A stretch of DNA of 64,000 bases from Tenebrio molitor (GCF_963966145.1 NC_091051.1:22134001-22198000); one strand, 5' to 3'. Counted from the first letter of the stretch, positions 12,056 through 23,432 are shown. Notes: generated from the sequence alone by a model not told the origin. Translations and numbers: made by a program.

Positions 12056-12511
12056 TTCTTTAATTTCGTTTATATTTGGTGTACCATTATTAGTTTGAGT
12101 TTTATTATCTGTTAAATTTTTGTAAAACAACTTCTCATTATTTCTAAATAGTTTGTTTTCAAATTTCCGTTGTTTATTATTTTTATATCTTTTGAGTCGT
12201 TTAGAATAAATATTTAACTTCTGTAATAAAGTGTCTTTGATTTCTATTAATGTTTTATTATATTCATTATATTTTAAACAATGTATTCGGTTGTTATTTA
12301 AAATAGATTGAATACAATTATTTAGATGATTAGAATTTATACCCTTTAAATATTGAGTTATTCTACCTAAATCTCGTCTGAAAAAAAAAAAATTATTAAT
12401 ACGTTTATTTAGTCTTTGTTCCCATTTTGGTAATTCTTTCGCTTTTATATTATTTGTCTGGCCAATTTCTTTTGATCCATTTAATCTGATAATTGTTAAA
12501 GTTCCACTATA
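12029..12511 (-). pseudogene. LINE N-terminal/linker region
   Basis: The open frame holds RDLGRITQYLKG followed by a long Lys/Asn/Arg-rich helix (LKRYKNNKQRKFENKLF) and NEIKEFWSNIW, the usual segment before the RT. It is bounded by a MITE upstream and an inverted duplication downstream. Confidence 0.7.
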
Positions 12512-12767
12512 TCTGTGGCGGTCGTGAAAAAGTAGGTAAGTCAAATAATTTCAAAAATGAGTTAACGATGTTTACACCTTAATAATAAATCATGGAATTA
12601 AATAATTCAGATTTTCACAGTTTAAAATTGACTTATATTGAAAGCAAGTACAGGTAGAAAGAAGTTTCTATTTAATTACAGGATTTTAGGAATGATATGG
12701 AATTTTGAATCGTTGCCCTGAAAAATTAACATTTTCGACTTACCTACTTTTTCACGACCGCCACAGA
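12512..12767. repeat. TA-flanked MITE inside the LINE
   Basis: A 256-bp element has perfect inverted ends beginning TCTGTGGCGGTCGTGAAAAA and extending through GTAGGTAAGTC. It is flanked by TA. The LINE frames on its two sides are in register if the element and one TA are ignored, so it is a simple insertion of the Tc1/mariner type. Confidence 0.85.
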
Positions 12768-13149
12768 TATATAATACTGTGTAATTTTTTAAAACTTGTG
12801 GTGTTATTTACAAATTTAGGTAAAATGAATTGATTTAAAATTTCAATCATTGCAAAGAATTTTTTGGAGCTTTGTTGTTTAGGTAATAGTGGTCTATTAA
12901 ATGGTTCTATATGTTCAAATTCGTTCAGAGTTCTATTAAATTCATCTTCAATTTGTTTTTTAAAATTTTGATGGTAGTAAAAATTTTGATTAATAACATG
13001 TATATCATTATAACTCAAGTCTAAATTATGTATGTCTGTTTGTATGGTGTTTGGTGAATCGAGAATTAGACAGAAAGAGTCATTATGATTAGATAAACTT
13101 TGTAAACTTTGCGGTTCAACAGAATTTTGGAGTAAATTATTAGAAACTT
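12768..13149 (-). pseudogene. LINE N-terminal region, second part
   Basis: The frame shows FNRTLNEFEHIEPFNRPLLP and FKKLHSIIY, a conserved part of the N-terminal region of this LINE group. It is bounded by the truncated 3' repeat (13150-13375) and by the MITE. Confidence 0.6.
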
Positions 13150-13375
13150 TTTTTCGTATCCCACCTCCACCCGGCGGCACGGCAATTTTGCCGGAGTACA
13201 TACACTATTACGGATAATACTATCAAGTAATAGTGCAGTGCTTATCAACATAATTACCGGCGTCTCGCCTCCACATTTTGACTTTTTTGTGTTTTATGTT
13301 CTGTGTCAATGTTAAGGAATTTCCTCACGATGTGACATGAGTATAATAATATACCTTTTTGAATTTCAACCACCA
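13150..13375 (-). repeat. 5'-truncated LINE copy nested in the LINE N-terminus
   Basis: Direct repeat of 8957-9180, sharing the same 3' terminus but only the last ~225 bp of the family. It interrupts the N-terminal coding region of the longer element. The expected origin is target-primed reverse transcription that stopped early. Confidence 0.75.
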
Positions 13376-13735
13376 AACTTCATTATTGTCAGAATAATTA
13401 ATTGACAATTCTAACTTTACATCATTTTTGATCTTTTCTAAAATTGCCGAAGGGATATAGTTTTTCTTCATAATGGCTCTCCTCTGGTCAGCTAAATTTT
13501 GAATAGTAACAGGAAACTGGGGGTACTTACTTTGGAACGCTTTAAATAAATCAAGCCTGTAAGTACTCGCAACATCCTGTAGTTTCGTGATCCGAAAATA
13601 TTCCCGTATAATGAAAATATTCATTTCCATAGTCCATTTTTTGCGTTTTCTAACTTCTGTAGCACCATTGGATTGCAGTGAAGCACTTGCAACAACATTT
13701 GGCGCGTTTTTATTAGAGAGCGAATTTATTGACAT
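13376..13735 (-). pseudogene. LINE N-terminal DNA-binding-like domain
   Basis: Begins ATG at 13735. It has the basic RKRKKWTMEMNIFI segment, then FKAFQSKYPQFPVTIQNL and ADQRRAIMKK, a Myb-like helical pattern typical of the start of this LINE's single ORF. It is cut at 13375 by the nested 3'-end copy. The upstream ~45 bp are a likely 5' UTR. Confidence 0.65.
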
Positions 13736-13787
13736 TTAGACAGTTGTCACGGCACTCTATTATTATAAAATGAAAATGTTGTTACAC

Positions 13788-13957
13788 AGTCTAGGACTGG
13801 TTTACAAATCTATGAGGGGCGTGATGACCAACTCAATAGACCGGGACCAATGGCTTAACGTGACTTCCGAATCACGAGATAGATTATAGCCTTTTTTTCC
13901 GCCCTGGGTCGGAATCGAACCCGCGACCCTCGCGTCCCTGAGCCGAAACGGACTCCC
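13788..13957 (-). mobile_element. tRNA-derived SINE, copy 1
   Basis: The minus strand matches 29661-29857. It contains an A-box-like GGCTCAGGGACG and a B box GGTTCGATTCC, followed by a tRNA-unrelated body with AAGCCATTGGTCCCGG and ATAGATTTGTAAACCAG. The two copies share the same ends. Pol III promoter boxes are intact here. Confidence 0.85.
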
Positions 13958-13973
13958 TTAGGCTATATTCTGC

Positions 13974-13997
13974 CTATTATTATTATTATTATTATTC
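13974..13997. repeat. (TAT)n microsatellite
   Basis: About eight TTA/TAT repeats next to the SINE 5' end. Confidence 0.9.
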
Positions 13998-14079
13998 AAA
14001 GAACCCAACAGAAGAATTCCAATTATAGGGTTTTGTTAAAAATTAATGACATCAAGAGAATGAGAAGTATCTGTATAGC

Positions 14080-15030
14080 CTGAATGCTCTAGATTGACAT
14101 CAGTTGCATATGCAAATGTATCAAATACTGCTGAAATTTCTCGATTTGACGCAGTTCAAGGTACAAGAAAATAGGTCCAATTGGCAATGCAGGTCATTTG
14201 CCAATCTGCACATGTTGCACAATGGTGAAAATTTGCCTACGTCTGTTCTATGAGCTGGCAGATAAAAGAGTCTATAATGCCGCGATTTCGTGCCTCGAGA
14301 TCCAGCATTAAAATAATGCAAACTGGGATAAGATTTCCGAACAGTCTAAAATATTATGCAGGAGTTTGAAAGCAAATATTGCTAACGCTTTTTTGCAAGA
14401 AGTAGCAAAGCTGACACAGTCAAAACGATTTAGAAGATATGTCTGCGCAATACCAATGGGAGGATATTCACCAACATCCCGAAGATAAAGGTATTTTAGA
14501 AATTTTCGTATGATCTGCTCTAGTTTAGCTGCTTGAATATTATGATGCGGCTGCCATATGATGCAAGCATAAAAAGCATTGTGAGAGTACGACTGCTTTG
14601 GAAATCCCGCGAGTTTCGAATCAAAAAACCCAGCTGCTGTATAGAATCAGACACCACATGATCAATATGGCTTGTAAACGATAACTTACGGTCAAAAATT
14701 ACACCAAGATCCTTTACTGTTTCTGGCCTGTTCAAGAGATTCAAACTTAAGGTGTAATCGAATCTGATATTTTCCTTTTTCAAAGAAACAGACATCACTT
14801 GACATTTGTTGATGTTGAGACTGAGCTTGTTTCTTGTACACCAGTTCATTATTTCGTCCAAGTTTGCCTGTAGCGTAACACAGTCAGACCATTCGCTAAT
14901 TTGTTTCAACAACTTGGCATCATCGGCAAACAAGAAAAAAGGTACAGTTAGTTTGTCACCAATATCATTAATAAAAACCAGAAACAGCAAAGGACCCAAA
15001 ACAGAGCCCTGTGGTACACCCGAAGTGACA
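14080..15030 (-). pseudogene. Jockey/CR1-like reverse transcriptase fragment
   Basis: The minus strand starts near 15030 with SGVPQGSVLGPLLFL, then FADDAK (catalytic FADD), NKLSLNINKCQVMS and VKDLGVIFDRKLSF. It continues in a shifted frame with FLKYLYLRDVGEYPPIG near 14490. This is the palm-to-thumb part of an APE-type LINE RT. It is truncated upstream and decayed near the 3' end, and unrelated to the RLE LINE next to it. Confidence 0.85.
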
Positions 15031-15486
15031 TATATATGTTATCATTTCTCAACATTTCGAGCATTAAAGTGGTGAGAACAGCTTTTTGTCGTGGAACATC
15101 ATTGAGAAACATGTTCTCGTATGTTTCAGATGTACAAACTGTAAAAATTTTGTACGCTCGTTCAGCTATCTGAGTGGAAAACTGTGTCGGATATTTTAAT
15201 TCACCTCGATTGAATATTTGAAAACTATTTTATAATAACACGAACACAACAAACCCTAAACTAATGACTGTCCAAACAACAAAAAATATAAACTAATGAA
15301 ACAACGAACACACAAAACGACTATAAATACGAGAACAATACTTTTTTTAGAAAAATCGACGAAACTGTTTGAAACAGGTTAGACTCTTACTGTGACGTCA
15401 CGATTTCAACATAGCGACCTGTAGAGATTAAGACGGCAATGATGCAGCACACAGCTAAACAGCGCCTACTATGTTTTTCGTTGTGG
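15031..15486. other. Gene-free stretch left of P element A
   Basis: No supported gene. The last bases before the P element form the left target duplication TCACAAT (15487-15493). Confidence 0.4.
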
Positions 15487-15493
15487 TCACAAT

Positions 15494-15525
15494 CTTTGAC
15501 TATAAAAACATTAAGACTTGCAACC
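15494..15525 (+). repeat. P element A left terminal inverted repeat
   Basis: Pairs with 25160-25191. The second base is T instead of the A seen at the other three ends. Confidence 0.9.
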
Positions 15526-16029
15526 TTATGGGAACAAAATACGCCGGAAAATCCGCCTGGCACTGGGATGGCGACACCAACGCAAATCCGCCTGGTTTTT
15601 GTCGGCTCCGCTCGTGGATTCGTTTTCATTTGTCTTTCTACCGTCGCACGGTGCATTTCTAGTAATAATGTGCTCGGCGCTCAAATATTTATGAATAAAA
15701 ATAAGTTATGTGGGGGTTTAGTTGTTACAAGCTGAGTTGTATATAAAATAAAAGCTTATGTACTGAGGTTTTAAAATCCCAAGACCGTACAAAATCGTCC
15801 GATTCCAAAGGGCATTAAACTTAAAAAATGAGTTAGATAGATGATCATCAAGAAGAAGAAATTAATATTTGTTTGCTATATTGTTGAGCAATAGTGTTGT
15901 ATACCTAATATATTAATGTTCTCAAAATGTCGCTTACGAGGGGACGGAATAGAACAAAACTTGAAACCTCAATATCTCAGTTTCACATGGTTAAAAATAT
16001 AATTAATTTTTCAAAAAATAGTATATTAT

Positions 16030-16145
16030 GATACAAGTTTATAAGGAAGCCTTTAAAGCACGCGCGACGAGTTTAAGAGCACGACGCGCAGCGGAGTGCT
16101 TTTAATGTCGCAAGTGCTTTAAAGGCCCTTACAAACGTGTATCAT
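16030..16145. repeat. Subterminal hairpin in P element A
   Basis: Arms with TATGATAC...TTATAAGG and CCTTTAAAGCA face a GC-rich centre (CACGACGCGCAGCGG). The hairpin is present in copy B at about 36705-36840, so it predates the split. It may be an old MITE or a transposase-binding/regulatory region; the sequence alone does not decide. Confidence 0.65.
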
Positions 16146-16836
16146 ACGCTATTTTTTATTATACCCGCATTACAATCTCAAAATTATAACAAAAAAAGTA
16201 AATTGAAATACCTTTTTCGAAGTAATCTGTGTCATTAATCGTTGATATAGAAATGGTCAATTGTTGTTGTTTCGTTGCCATGTATATTTGTTCTAAATTG
16301 TGTGTAAATGTGTATTTATCATTGTTCAAAATGTAGGTGAATTTGTTGTTACCTAAGCAACCCTTAAAGCTTTAGTGTTTTAAAGGCCCTTTTTCGCACG
16401 CATTTTAGTGTCAAAAACAGGGATTATGATTCAGGTATAATAAAAAAATTCGTTTCCATCACGATATCTCCAAAACAAAGCCTCTAATCAAAATTTTCTA
16501 TTCTTTAGAAAAGGTTGTGATCATGTTAATACCGGATTTAAAATTTTATAAATTATTATAATGAAGTTGCATAATTAAATGCAATGCTATGTAAATTTTC
16601 GGTGATCCTCTCCAAGTTATTGTCACGCGTCCCCACCTCAGTGACCCTGTTTTATTTCACTTTTTGCCATAGCTCCATTTCGCTCTGTTCCATTGCATGA
16701 GTTCATGCCCTTTAAACTTCATATTCGCCATTTGAATCTTCGCCGAGTTTAGTGTTCAAATCCTTGGTTCAATCTTCAATCTGAGATTCTGAGGTGGTAA
16801 TAATTAGCTTGCCGAAATTAGGGTTGCCATTACAAA

Positions 16837-19800
16837 ATGCCGAGCTATCATCATAAGTGTTGTTACGTCGGTTGCACTAACATCTCGAGTAAAAACTGTG
16901 GAACATCGTTTTTTAAATTTCCAATACGTGATGATAAAATAGTTTTAGAGTGGGTGAAAAATTGTGGTAATATAAAACTTACAGACAAAGACATTAGCGA
17001 GTTAAAATTTAGAAAAGTATGCGAGAAGCATTTCCACGAACATGATATCGTCGTTTCTACAAGGAACAAACACTTAAGGAAGAACGCAGTCCCAAAAAAA
17101 TCGAACAGAACAGGTAATAGTTATTTACGAACCAAATTCGGGAAGACTATTGTCCCACATGAGCGCATTTGTCTTTACTAGATGAAATATCATCTCCACC
17201 GGCCAAGAAGCTTCGTGCAGAACAATCTGCTGAAAGAAATGGAATCGAACAAGGACAACTTTATACATCCAGCCCAAAAAGTTGTAAAACTTACCAAAGA
17301 AAAAGAAAGTATCCTGATCCCGATGTTCATGTACACTCATCAGATACGGCAAGTGAGAGATCCTCAAAAATTAGCGATAGATTTTTGTTCATGCCTTCGT
17401 CATCTTTGACTCCAAGATGCTGTAAACTTCGCCACAAAATATGCGATTTAAGGAAAGAGTTACGCTATAGCAATCAAAAAAATAAGCGACTAAAAAAAAG
17501 CAGGTCATTGAAAACCTCTGTAAAGGGATATTTTAACATTGTAATGTCATTGTTAGTGTTAAGAAGTACAGCATTAAAGACATTTGTTACAATGCAATGT
17601 TTTCATACACATAAAACACCGTGGACAAGAAAACAAAAACAATTAGCTCTTAGTATTTTTTACAAATCTCCATCCGCTTACAAATTTCTACGAAATAATT
17701 TAAAATTTATATTACCATCTGAAAAAGCTATTTACAATTGGCTAAAAATTACAAATTTAAAAACAGGGCTAGATACGAAGTTAATAGAACAGTTATCCGA
17801 AAAGGCTAAAAGTATGAATGACAAAGAAAAAGAAGTTGTTCTGTTAATGGACGAAATATCGTTAAAAAAAGATTTAAAAATTAACTGGACTTTAGACGAA
17901 ATTGAGGGATATGAAGACTTGGGTACATTGGGAAAATGTAATAAAATAGGTAACTCTGCACTTGTGTTCTACCTGCGGGGACTTTATTATAAATGGAAAT
18001 TTCCATTTTGTTATTACATAAGTGCCGGCCCAATTGTAAAGGAGAAACTGAAGCAGATAGTTGAAGGAGTTATAGAAAAACTGTTATCTATTTCTATAAA
18101 GCCAAGGGCAATTGTTTGCGATCAAGGGTCTAACAATAGAGGCGCATTTGCACTTTTGGGGACCAACAAGGAACGTCCATATTTTTTTGTCAACAACTCT
18201 AAAATTTATACCCTTTATGATGTACCACATTTAACAAAATCTGTTAGGAACAATCTTATGAATCCAAAGATAATTTTTTTTGTTGAAAATAAAAAAATTT
18301 CGTGGGACGATATTAGACAGGTTTATGAGATCGATAAGAAAAGTAACACGACTAGAGCTCTCAACAAAATTTCGGATATACATTTAAACCCGAATGCTTT
18401 CCAAAAGATGCGAGTGAAATATGCTACACAGATTTTCAGCCACACAATGTCGTCAGCTTTACACACTGCAGTGCAATTGAAACAGATTACTAGCGATTCT
18501 GCTACGGATACTGCGAAATTTATTGAAAATATGAATAACATTTTTGATGCACTAAATAGCAGACATTTCCTAGATCGCAACAAGAATAAACGTCCGTTAT
18601 CAGTATTTAATAAGAACCCTGAAGATATTCTAAAAGAAGGTAAAAAGTTATTTCAAAACATAAAACTTACGTCGCAAAATTTAAAACCAAAGTCTAATGT
18701 CTATTGCATTGACGGATTTATTTTGACAATTAATGGAATACTATCACTTTGGGAGGATTTGAAAAAAGAAAACATCAAATATTTACTTACTTCACATTTA
18801 AATCAGGACTCAATTGAAAACTTTTTTTCTGTAATTCGTAGCAGAGGCGGATACAATCCATTTCCAACTGTCCAGCAATTCAGAATTTCGATGCAACACA
18901 ATATGTTCATAAGACTTCAAAAAGACATAAACGCAAGCAATTGCGAAGTAGATGAAGACATTGAGAACTTAGAAGTGAGCAATTTAAATAATGCTGTAGA
19001 GTCATCATACGTACCAGGTGGGTAAACCCTATTTATTGAAATGTTCTGTATATTTTGATTTTGATGTATGTTGTTTAGATTTTAGTAGTGATGTAGAAGG
19101 CACACCATTCTTAAACAATGCCCCAGTAACGACAGATTTGGAAGGTATAGTATTCTCTGTGTGTGAGTGTGTGTAACGTATGGGACTAAAGTTTAAACAA
19201 TATTGAATGTTTATCTGTAATATTGAGCAAATCTTCAGTTCTTTAGGGTTAATTCACACACTACGAACTTTTTCTCCAAACTTTAGTCCCATACGTTATT
19301 GAAAATATTTATTTATTATGCTTAAAGGTACTCGTAATGTCTTAGCAAATGAATGCTTGGAAGATGAAGACAGACAAGTGGAAGATGCAGTTTTAGATGA
19401 TTCTCCAGCTTCGTTACAAACATGTACAAATACTTACGTGGCTGGATATTTAGCAAATTCTGTACTAAACAAATTTAAATGCAATTATTGTGCAGATGTA
19501 CTTTTAAAATGTTTAGAGGAGCCTTTAGAAGAAAATGAAGCTTTCATTTTCGCTAAAGATTTTAATATTACCCACATCAAATATTTGAAACGACCATCTA
19601 ATGAATTTAATGCTTTTATAAGCATTCTGATCAAAAATTTTCCGACATTTTATGAAAATTATAAATTAGGCAACAGGGTAACCGTAAGTATACAAAAAGA
19701 ATGTATAACAATTATGAAATATTTTAGAAATTTAACCTGCGAAACTCATTTACATTATCTCATTTCTCTTTTTATTAAAATTATGATTAACAGATTCCAC

Positions 19801-19869
19801 AAAAATATAATTCAAAAATTACATTATAATAATTCGAAAAATAAACTTCGAATTTTGTCGTCTCAATAA
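16837..19869 (+). CDS. THAP-domain P-type transposase, four exons, intact (906 aa)
   Basis: Exons 16837-17113, 17182-19017, 19079-19144 and 19328-19869 join at GT-AG introns of 68, 61 and 183 bp. The phases agree throughout, and the total is 2721 nt with one terminal stop, close to human THAP9 in length. The N-terminal THAP zinc finger shows C8/C9, C13, P29, W39, C62 and H65, then AVPK at 84-87. A basic, coiled-coil-like region follows. The RNase H-like core has acidic candidates D316 (LLMDEISLKK), D406 (IVCDQGSNNRG) and E638 (LNQDSIENFF), with YDVPHLTKS between; the insertion between D406 and E638 is where P transposases hold a GTP-binding domain. The C-terminus is Cys-containing (CNYCADVLLKC). 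It lies 1.3 kb inside the left end, as expected for an autonomous element. Catalytic residue assignment is by motif alignment from memory. Confidence 0.9.
19174..19298. repeat. Hairpin inside intron 3 of the transposase
   Basis: Perfect 21-bp inverted repeats (19174-19194 and 19278-19298, ending AACGTATGGGACTAAAGTTT) bracket 83 bp. The structure makes up two thirds of intron 3 and is conserved in copy B. Reading through the intron meets a TAA at the left arm, which would truncate the protein after exon 3. Confidence 0.85.
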
Positions 19870-20118
19870 TGCTACAGTGAAATGGAAGCTTCATTTTACG
19901 ATGTTTTACAGATACTCGAGATATTATTAAATAAAAATACATTACAATTCGATTTGTTTCTTATTTTATTCTAGAAATTTTTACGTGAAGTAATTAGATA
20001 TTATCATAGACTGAAATCCCAAAATCATCAGTTTTTTTTTTCAACAATCGCTAAATACAAATTCCTGGCTGCCACTTTTCACAGAAATTGTAAGGAAATT
20101 ATTACAAGACGCATATTG
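19870..20118. other. Transposase 3' flank
   Basis: AT-rich; likely 3' UTR. AATAAA-like words occur near 19929 and 19943. No other feature. Confidence 0.4.
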
Positions 20119-20231
20119 GAGTAAAATCGCCAAATCGGACTGAAATTATGACTTTTAGTGATTCCAAGGTATAACTAAATGAGACCTATACTATCTTGTA
20201 GAGGACATTTTGGGGCATAAGGAATTTCTCA

Positions 20232-20982
20232 TAGTACTTATTTTAATTTGCTTCACTTGTTCATGACGTTATCCATTTTTGAACTATTACGTCATCACCA
20301 TTTTTTAAAAATTACAACCCCCACTTTTTTGTCTTCTTTCTGATAGACCTTCTTACTACCTAAACGGTGAATCAAAAAAATTGGTACCTTACATAACAAT
20401 TTTTTGGAGAAAATGACAAATTTTACTTCAAAAATTTAATTTAATTTTTAATGTAAAAAATTTAATTGACCTCAAACAAAAACAAACAAACATCTAAGGT
20501 TAACAATAAAATGTAACGCAAATGTTGAAATTGCCCCCCGCCAACTATTTAGCACTCACACAGGAGTGTAAACATTGTACACCGCGCTCAATAATGTTAG
20601 GGCTAATTTGTTCTATTTCAGCGCGAATTCTGTGTCGTAAATCTTCTAAATTGTTTGGTCTATTGAAGTAAATCCCCGATTTTAAATAACCACATAGAAA
20701 AAAAAATAAATACATAAAAAATTAAATTAAAGTTTTGAAGTAAAATTTGTCATTTTCTCAAAAAAATACGCAGGTCTATCAGAAAGAGAAAAAAAAGTGG
20801 AGGTTGTCATTTAAAAAAATTGGTGATGACGTAATAGCTCAAAAATGGATGACGTCATGAGCAAGTGAAGTAACTTAAAATAAGTATTACGAGAAATGAA
20901 AATTGACCTGTTTCAGCGTGTTCGACAAATGTCATTAGTTGTGAAATTATAGAATTTATTCCATAAGTAATTTCCACACTGT
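20232..20982 (-). mobile_element. Tc1/mariner-like (DDE_3-type) element, truncated
   Basis: The right end is an ACAGTGTGGAAATTACTTAT terminus seen on the minus strand. Minus-strand frame 20527-20690 reads FNRPNNLEDLRHRIRAEIEQ then ISPNIIERGV, the C-terminal tail of insect DDE_3 transposases. The left end lacks the full terminal repeat. It is present in copy B, where the left part is removed by the 754-bp deletion. Confidence 0.65.
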
Positions 20983-21047
20983 ATGTACTCGTAGGGACTG
21001 TAGCAGTCTAAAGACAAACATTTTGAGTATATAGTTTTTTTGTATTT

Positions 21048-21195
21048 TTGCTAAAATTTACCTACTTTAAATGCTTTCTTCTTCGTCATATTCATCCTCA
21101 TTTAAACAAGAAACATTGTTCTGACATTTTTTGCAAGAACAATCACTCCAAGATCTTAAGCCTTCCTTCATGCACATACATTTATTGTTTAATTA
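21048..21195 (-). pseudogene. C-terminal tail of a Cys-rich protein
   Basis: The minus strand reads CMCMKEGLRSWSDCSCKKC then NNVSCLNEDEYDEEESI and a stop. This is the Cys-rich, acidic-ending tail also encoded by 24260-24350 (plus strand) and, in part, at 62150-62200. The upstream part is missing. Confidence 0.55.
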
Positions 21196-21346
21196 TTTTT
21201 TTTAATTTAAGATGGATAGATAAGCAATACCATTACAAAAAAAAAGCAAAATATTATTTTTCGTCGATTCTCCTGTTCCTATAAAAAATGTTAAGAAAAA
21301 TGTCTTCAAAGTAAATCAACATCAAAAAATATTATTTTTATACTAG

Positions 21347-23432
21347 TGAGATAACCGCTTTTGAATTCAAAACTAACCGCCAATGAAGCTATAGAATTAC
21401 CGGCGTTCGGTACCGTCGGCGGCCGCTTGGGGGCGTGGGTGAAAGTCGACAGGGGATGAACGGCCATGTTTTTTTTGGAGGGCACTTTTTCTTGACCGCA
21501 GAGTAGTACAGAAGTACCGTGTATTTTTCTGTGTGCTAATTGTGCGATTTTAGTTGTTTTTATTGAACTGTGCTAAATGTTGTTGTCCAGCTTCTGTTTT
21601 GAACTAGGTATGTTTGCGGTACTAAAATTATGTCTGTTTCGCGCGAAATGTATTTTAACTATCATGATGGTCGCACGTGGGTTGTTGATGTTCCCACCAT
21701 ATTGTATAAAATCCGCAATTATCTCGACCATCCCCATGTATCACGCTTTTAACATTTGTAAGCTTGTGAAGGAGAGTAAGGCCGCCTGGTTCTAGGTTTG
21801 TAAATTTTATAAAATTGCACGGATCACGTTTTTTGTTGTCAAATCTGGTTTTACAATTCACTAACTTTCCTAAAAGAAAAGGGCGCCAAGTTTTAGCGTG
21901 GGTCTGTGGCTTTTACTTTTTATAAGCGCACTCCGTCATTTTTGATCCCCTTCTAATTATTCCGAGTGACGCTTTTGGTGTGGCAAGCATCTAGTTATTG
22001 TTCAACACTTTAATCAAAATTGCAAAGTTTCCACTTTCCATCCCGGTAGCAACCAAATGTTTATATTTCAGGTGTCTCCGTGGGTTGTTCCTTAGTTAGG
22101 GATCTACTACATTTAGTCCCGGGGCGCCCTCCATATTATTCAGGGCGCCCCCCCTTGTCGATGATCCGGCTCTAATAGGCTAGGGTCGACTGGACTGTGT
22201 TTTTTGTTTTATTGTTATGTATGTGTTAATGGTTGTTACCACCTTTCCATCCCAAATTGAAAGTGTTTCTAGATAGTTCTGTCAACAAATATTTGTCGCG
22301 TTTCTTCTTTTGTTTGTTTTTTTCCAGTTTGCTGTAGCTGTAAATTCTAGACCTTACCGCGAGGGTCTCTCTCTGTTTGCGGGGTTTTGTTTTTCCTCTA
22401 ACCTCCCAACGTTGAACACGACCTCGCGGCCCTCATAAAATTTGCACCCCAAGGGAGACCCAAAAACCTAACGCTTGGCAGGACTTGTCGAATGCTGGGT
22501 TTTACTCGAGCTCCATGGCACACTTCCGGAAATGTGATCAGGTCTATTTTCCCTGAGTCTGTGTAGCCTGACAAGCGCGCTGTGTTTTCTTTTGCTGTGG
22601 AAAAGTAATGTTCACTTCAACCGATGAACTTAGAGTACCTCAATTTGTTGACTTACGTAAAGCAGGTAGGACCTTTCCCTTAGCACTAAATCACGGGTAC
22701 GCGGGAAATGTTAAAGTCGTAAGGATAGGTGCCACAACCCACCGGACCACCCAAGGCCACTCGCTCCTTCTATAGCGTATCTGCCGCACATTGTAAATTA
22801 ACTTGAAAAGGAGAAAACATGCTAAGGTTCTCGTCTAGTGCTCGCTCCCGCTCGAACGGTCCGAAGTAACTGTTTGTTTGTAATGTACATGACCCTCCTG
22901 TTTTCTTTTGAATTTGAATTGTGTTGTTTATTAAATCAGTTTTGCTCAATTTTCACTAACTGTCCCGTCTACGTTGTCACTTCGGACTTGTTCGTATTTT
23001 TAGGAGAGGTTTTTAGCGGAGCCTCATTCGGGGGTCTGGGAGAATGGCCAGAGCTCACCATTTTCCTAGAGTTCTAAATGAGTAGTCTTCTCACATTTGA
23101 GGAGACTTGGGTGCCCTCTCCCGAGACGTTTTATTATTCATGAATCCCGGCGTTAACGAAAATGATAACTTTGAATAAATAGCTGGTTTTAATTATTGTG
23201 TTGTTTTATTTGCACTCTTCTGTGTGGTTCACAAACCCTGTTGGAACGAATCTGGTAATGTTTAATTTGTATTTAAAAAAAAACACAACGTAGGGAAATT
23301 AACTAAGTACGATCACGCGCTCTTGGCCATTTTTGAATTTCGCGGGTGTTATTTTCATTGCGTATGTTGGTAGAAAAAAAAAATGAGATGGACGCTGGTG
23401 GGAAATTTGAATTACCCACTTGGTTCATCACA
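21347..23432. mobile_element. 2086-bp TG...CA insertion in P copy A (candidate solo LTR)
   Basis: Copy B has the uninterrupted site with a single CTAG; copy A has CTAG on both sides (21343-21346, 23433-23436). The insert starts TGAGATAACC and ends GGTTCATCACA. TG...CA ends with a 4-bp duplication suit a solo LTR, and an AATAAA signal lies near 23173. It is unusually long and GC-richer than its host and has no convincing ORF. The tail resembles 52030-52161 (ACACAACGTAGGG, TACGATCACG, TTTCGCGGG in order). The start and end are also weakly inverted, so a TIR element is an alternative. Confidence 0.6.

Larger units (their letters stand above)
8957..13780 (-). mobile_element. Non-LTR retrotransposon with restriction-like endonuclease, decayed
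   Basis: Minus-strand pieces follow the order of a single-ORF LINE: a basic N-terminal domain (13735-13376 and 13149-12029), a linker, reverse transcriptase (11757-10756), a thumb/linker (about 10195-9500) and a C-terminal PD-(D/E)xK-like endonuclease (9500-9060). The 3' end, at GGGATACGAAA on the minus strand, is at 8957. This domain order is that of the RLE-bearing LINEs (the R2/R4/NeSL group); the exact clade is not resolved. It is disrupted by a 5'-truncated LINE copy (13150-13375), a MITE (12512-12767), an inverted duplication (12011-12055), other inserted DNA (10193-10756), stops and frameshifts. Confidence 0.8.
20119..21195 (-). repeat. Inverted 3' module of the Cys-rich gene, arm 1, split by a Tc1-like element
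   Basis: 20119-20231 and 21000-21195 are inverse copies of the two ends of 24260-25040. They are separated by the Tc1-like insertion. The terminus shared by all copies is GGAGTAAAATC. Another copy is at 61610-62205. Confidence 0.7.

Noticed and set aside
8957..13375. A Penelope-like or LTR element with direct terminal repeats
   Set aside because: The direct repeats share only the LINE 3' end, the nuclease is RLE-like and not GIY-YIG, and no LTR-type ends are present.
16837..19869. A host THAP gene domesticated from a P element
   Set aside because: The gene lies between intact terminal repeats with a target duplication and has a near-identical second copy, so it belongs to a mobile element.
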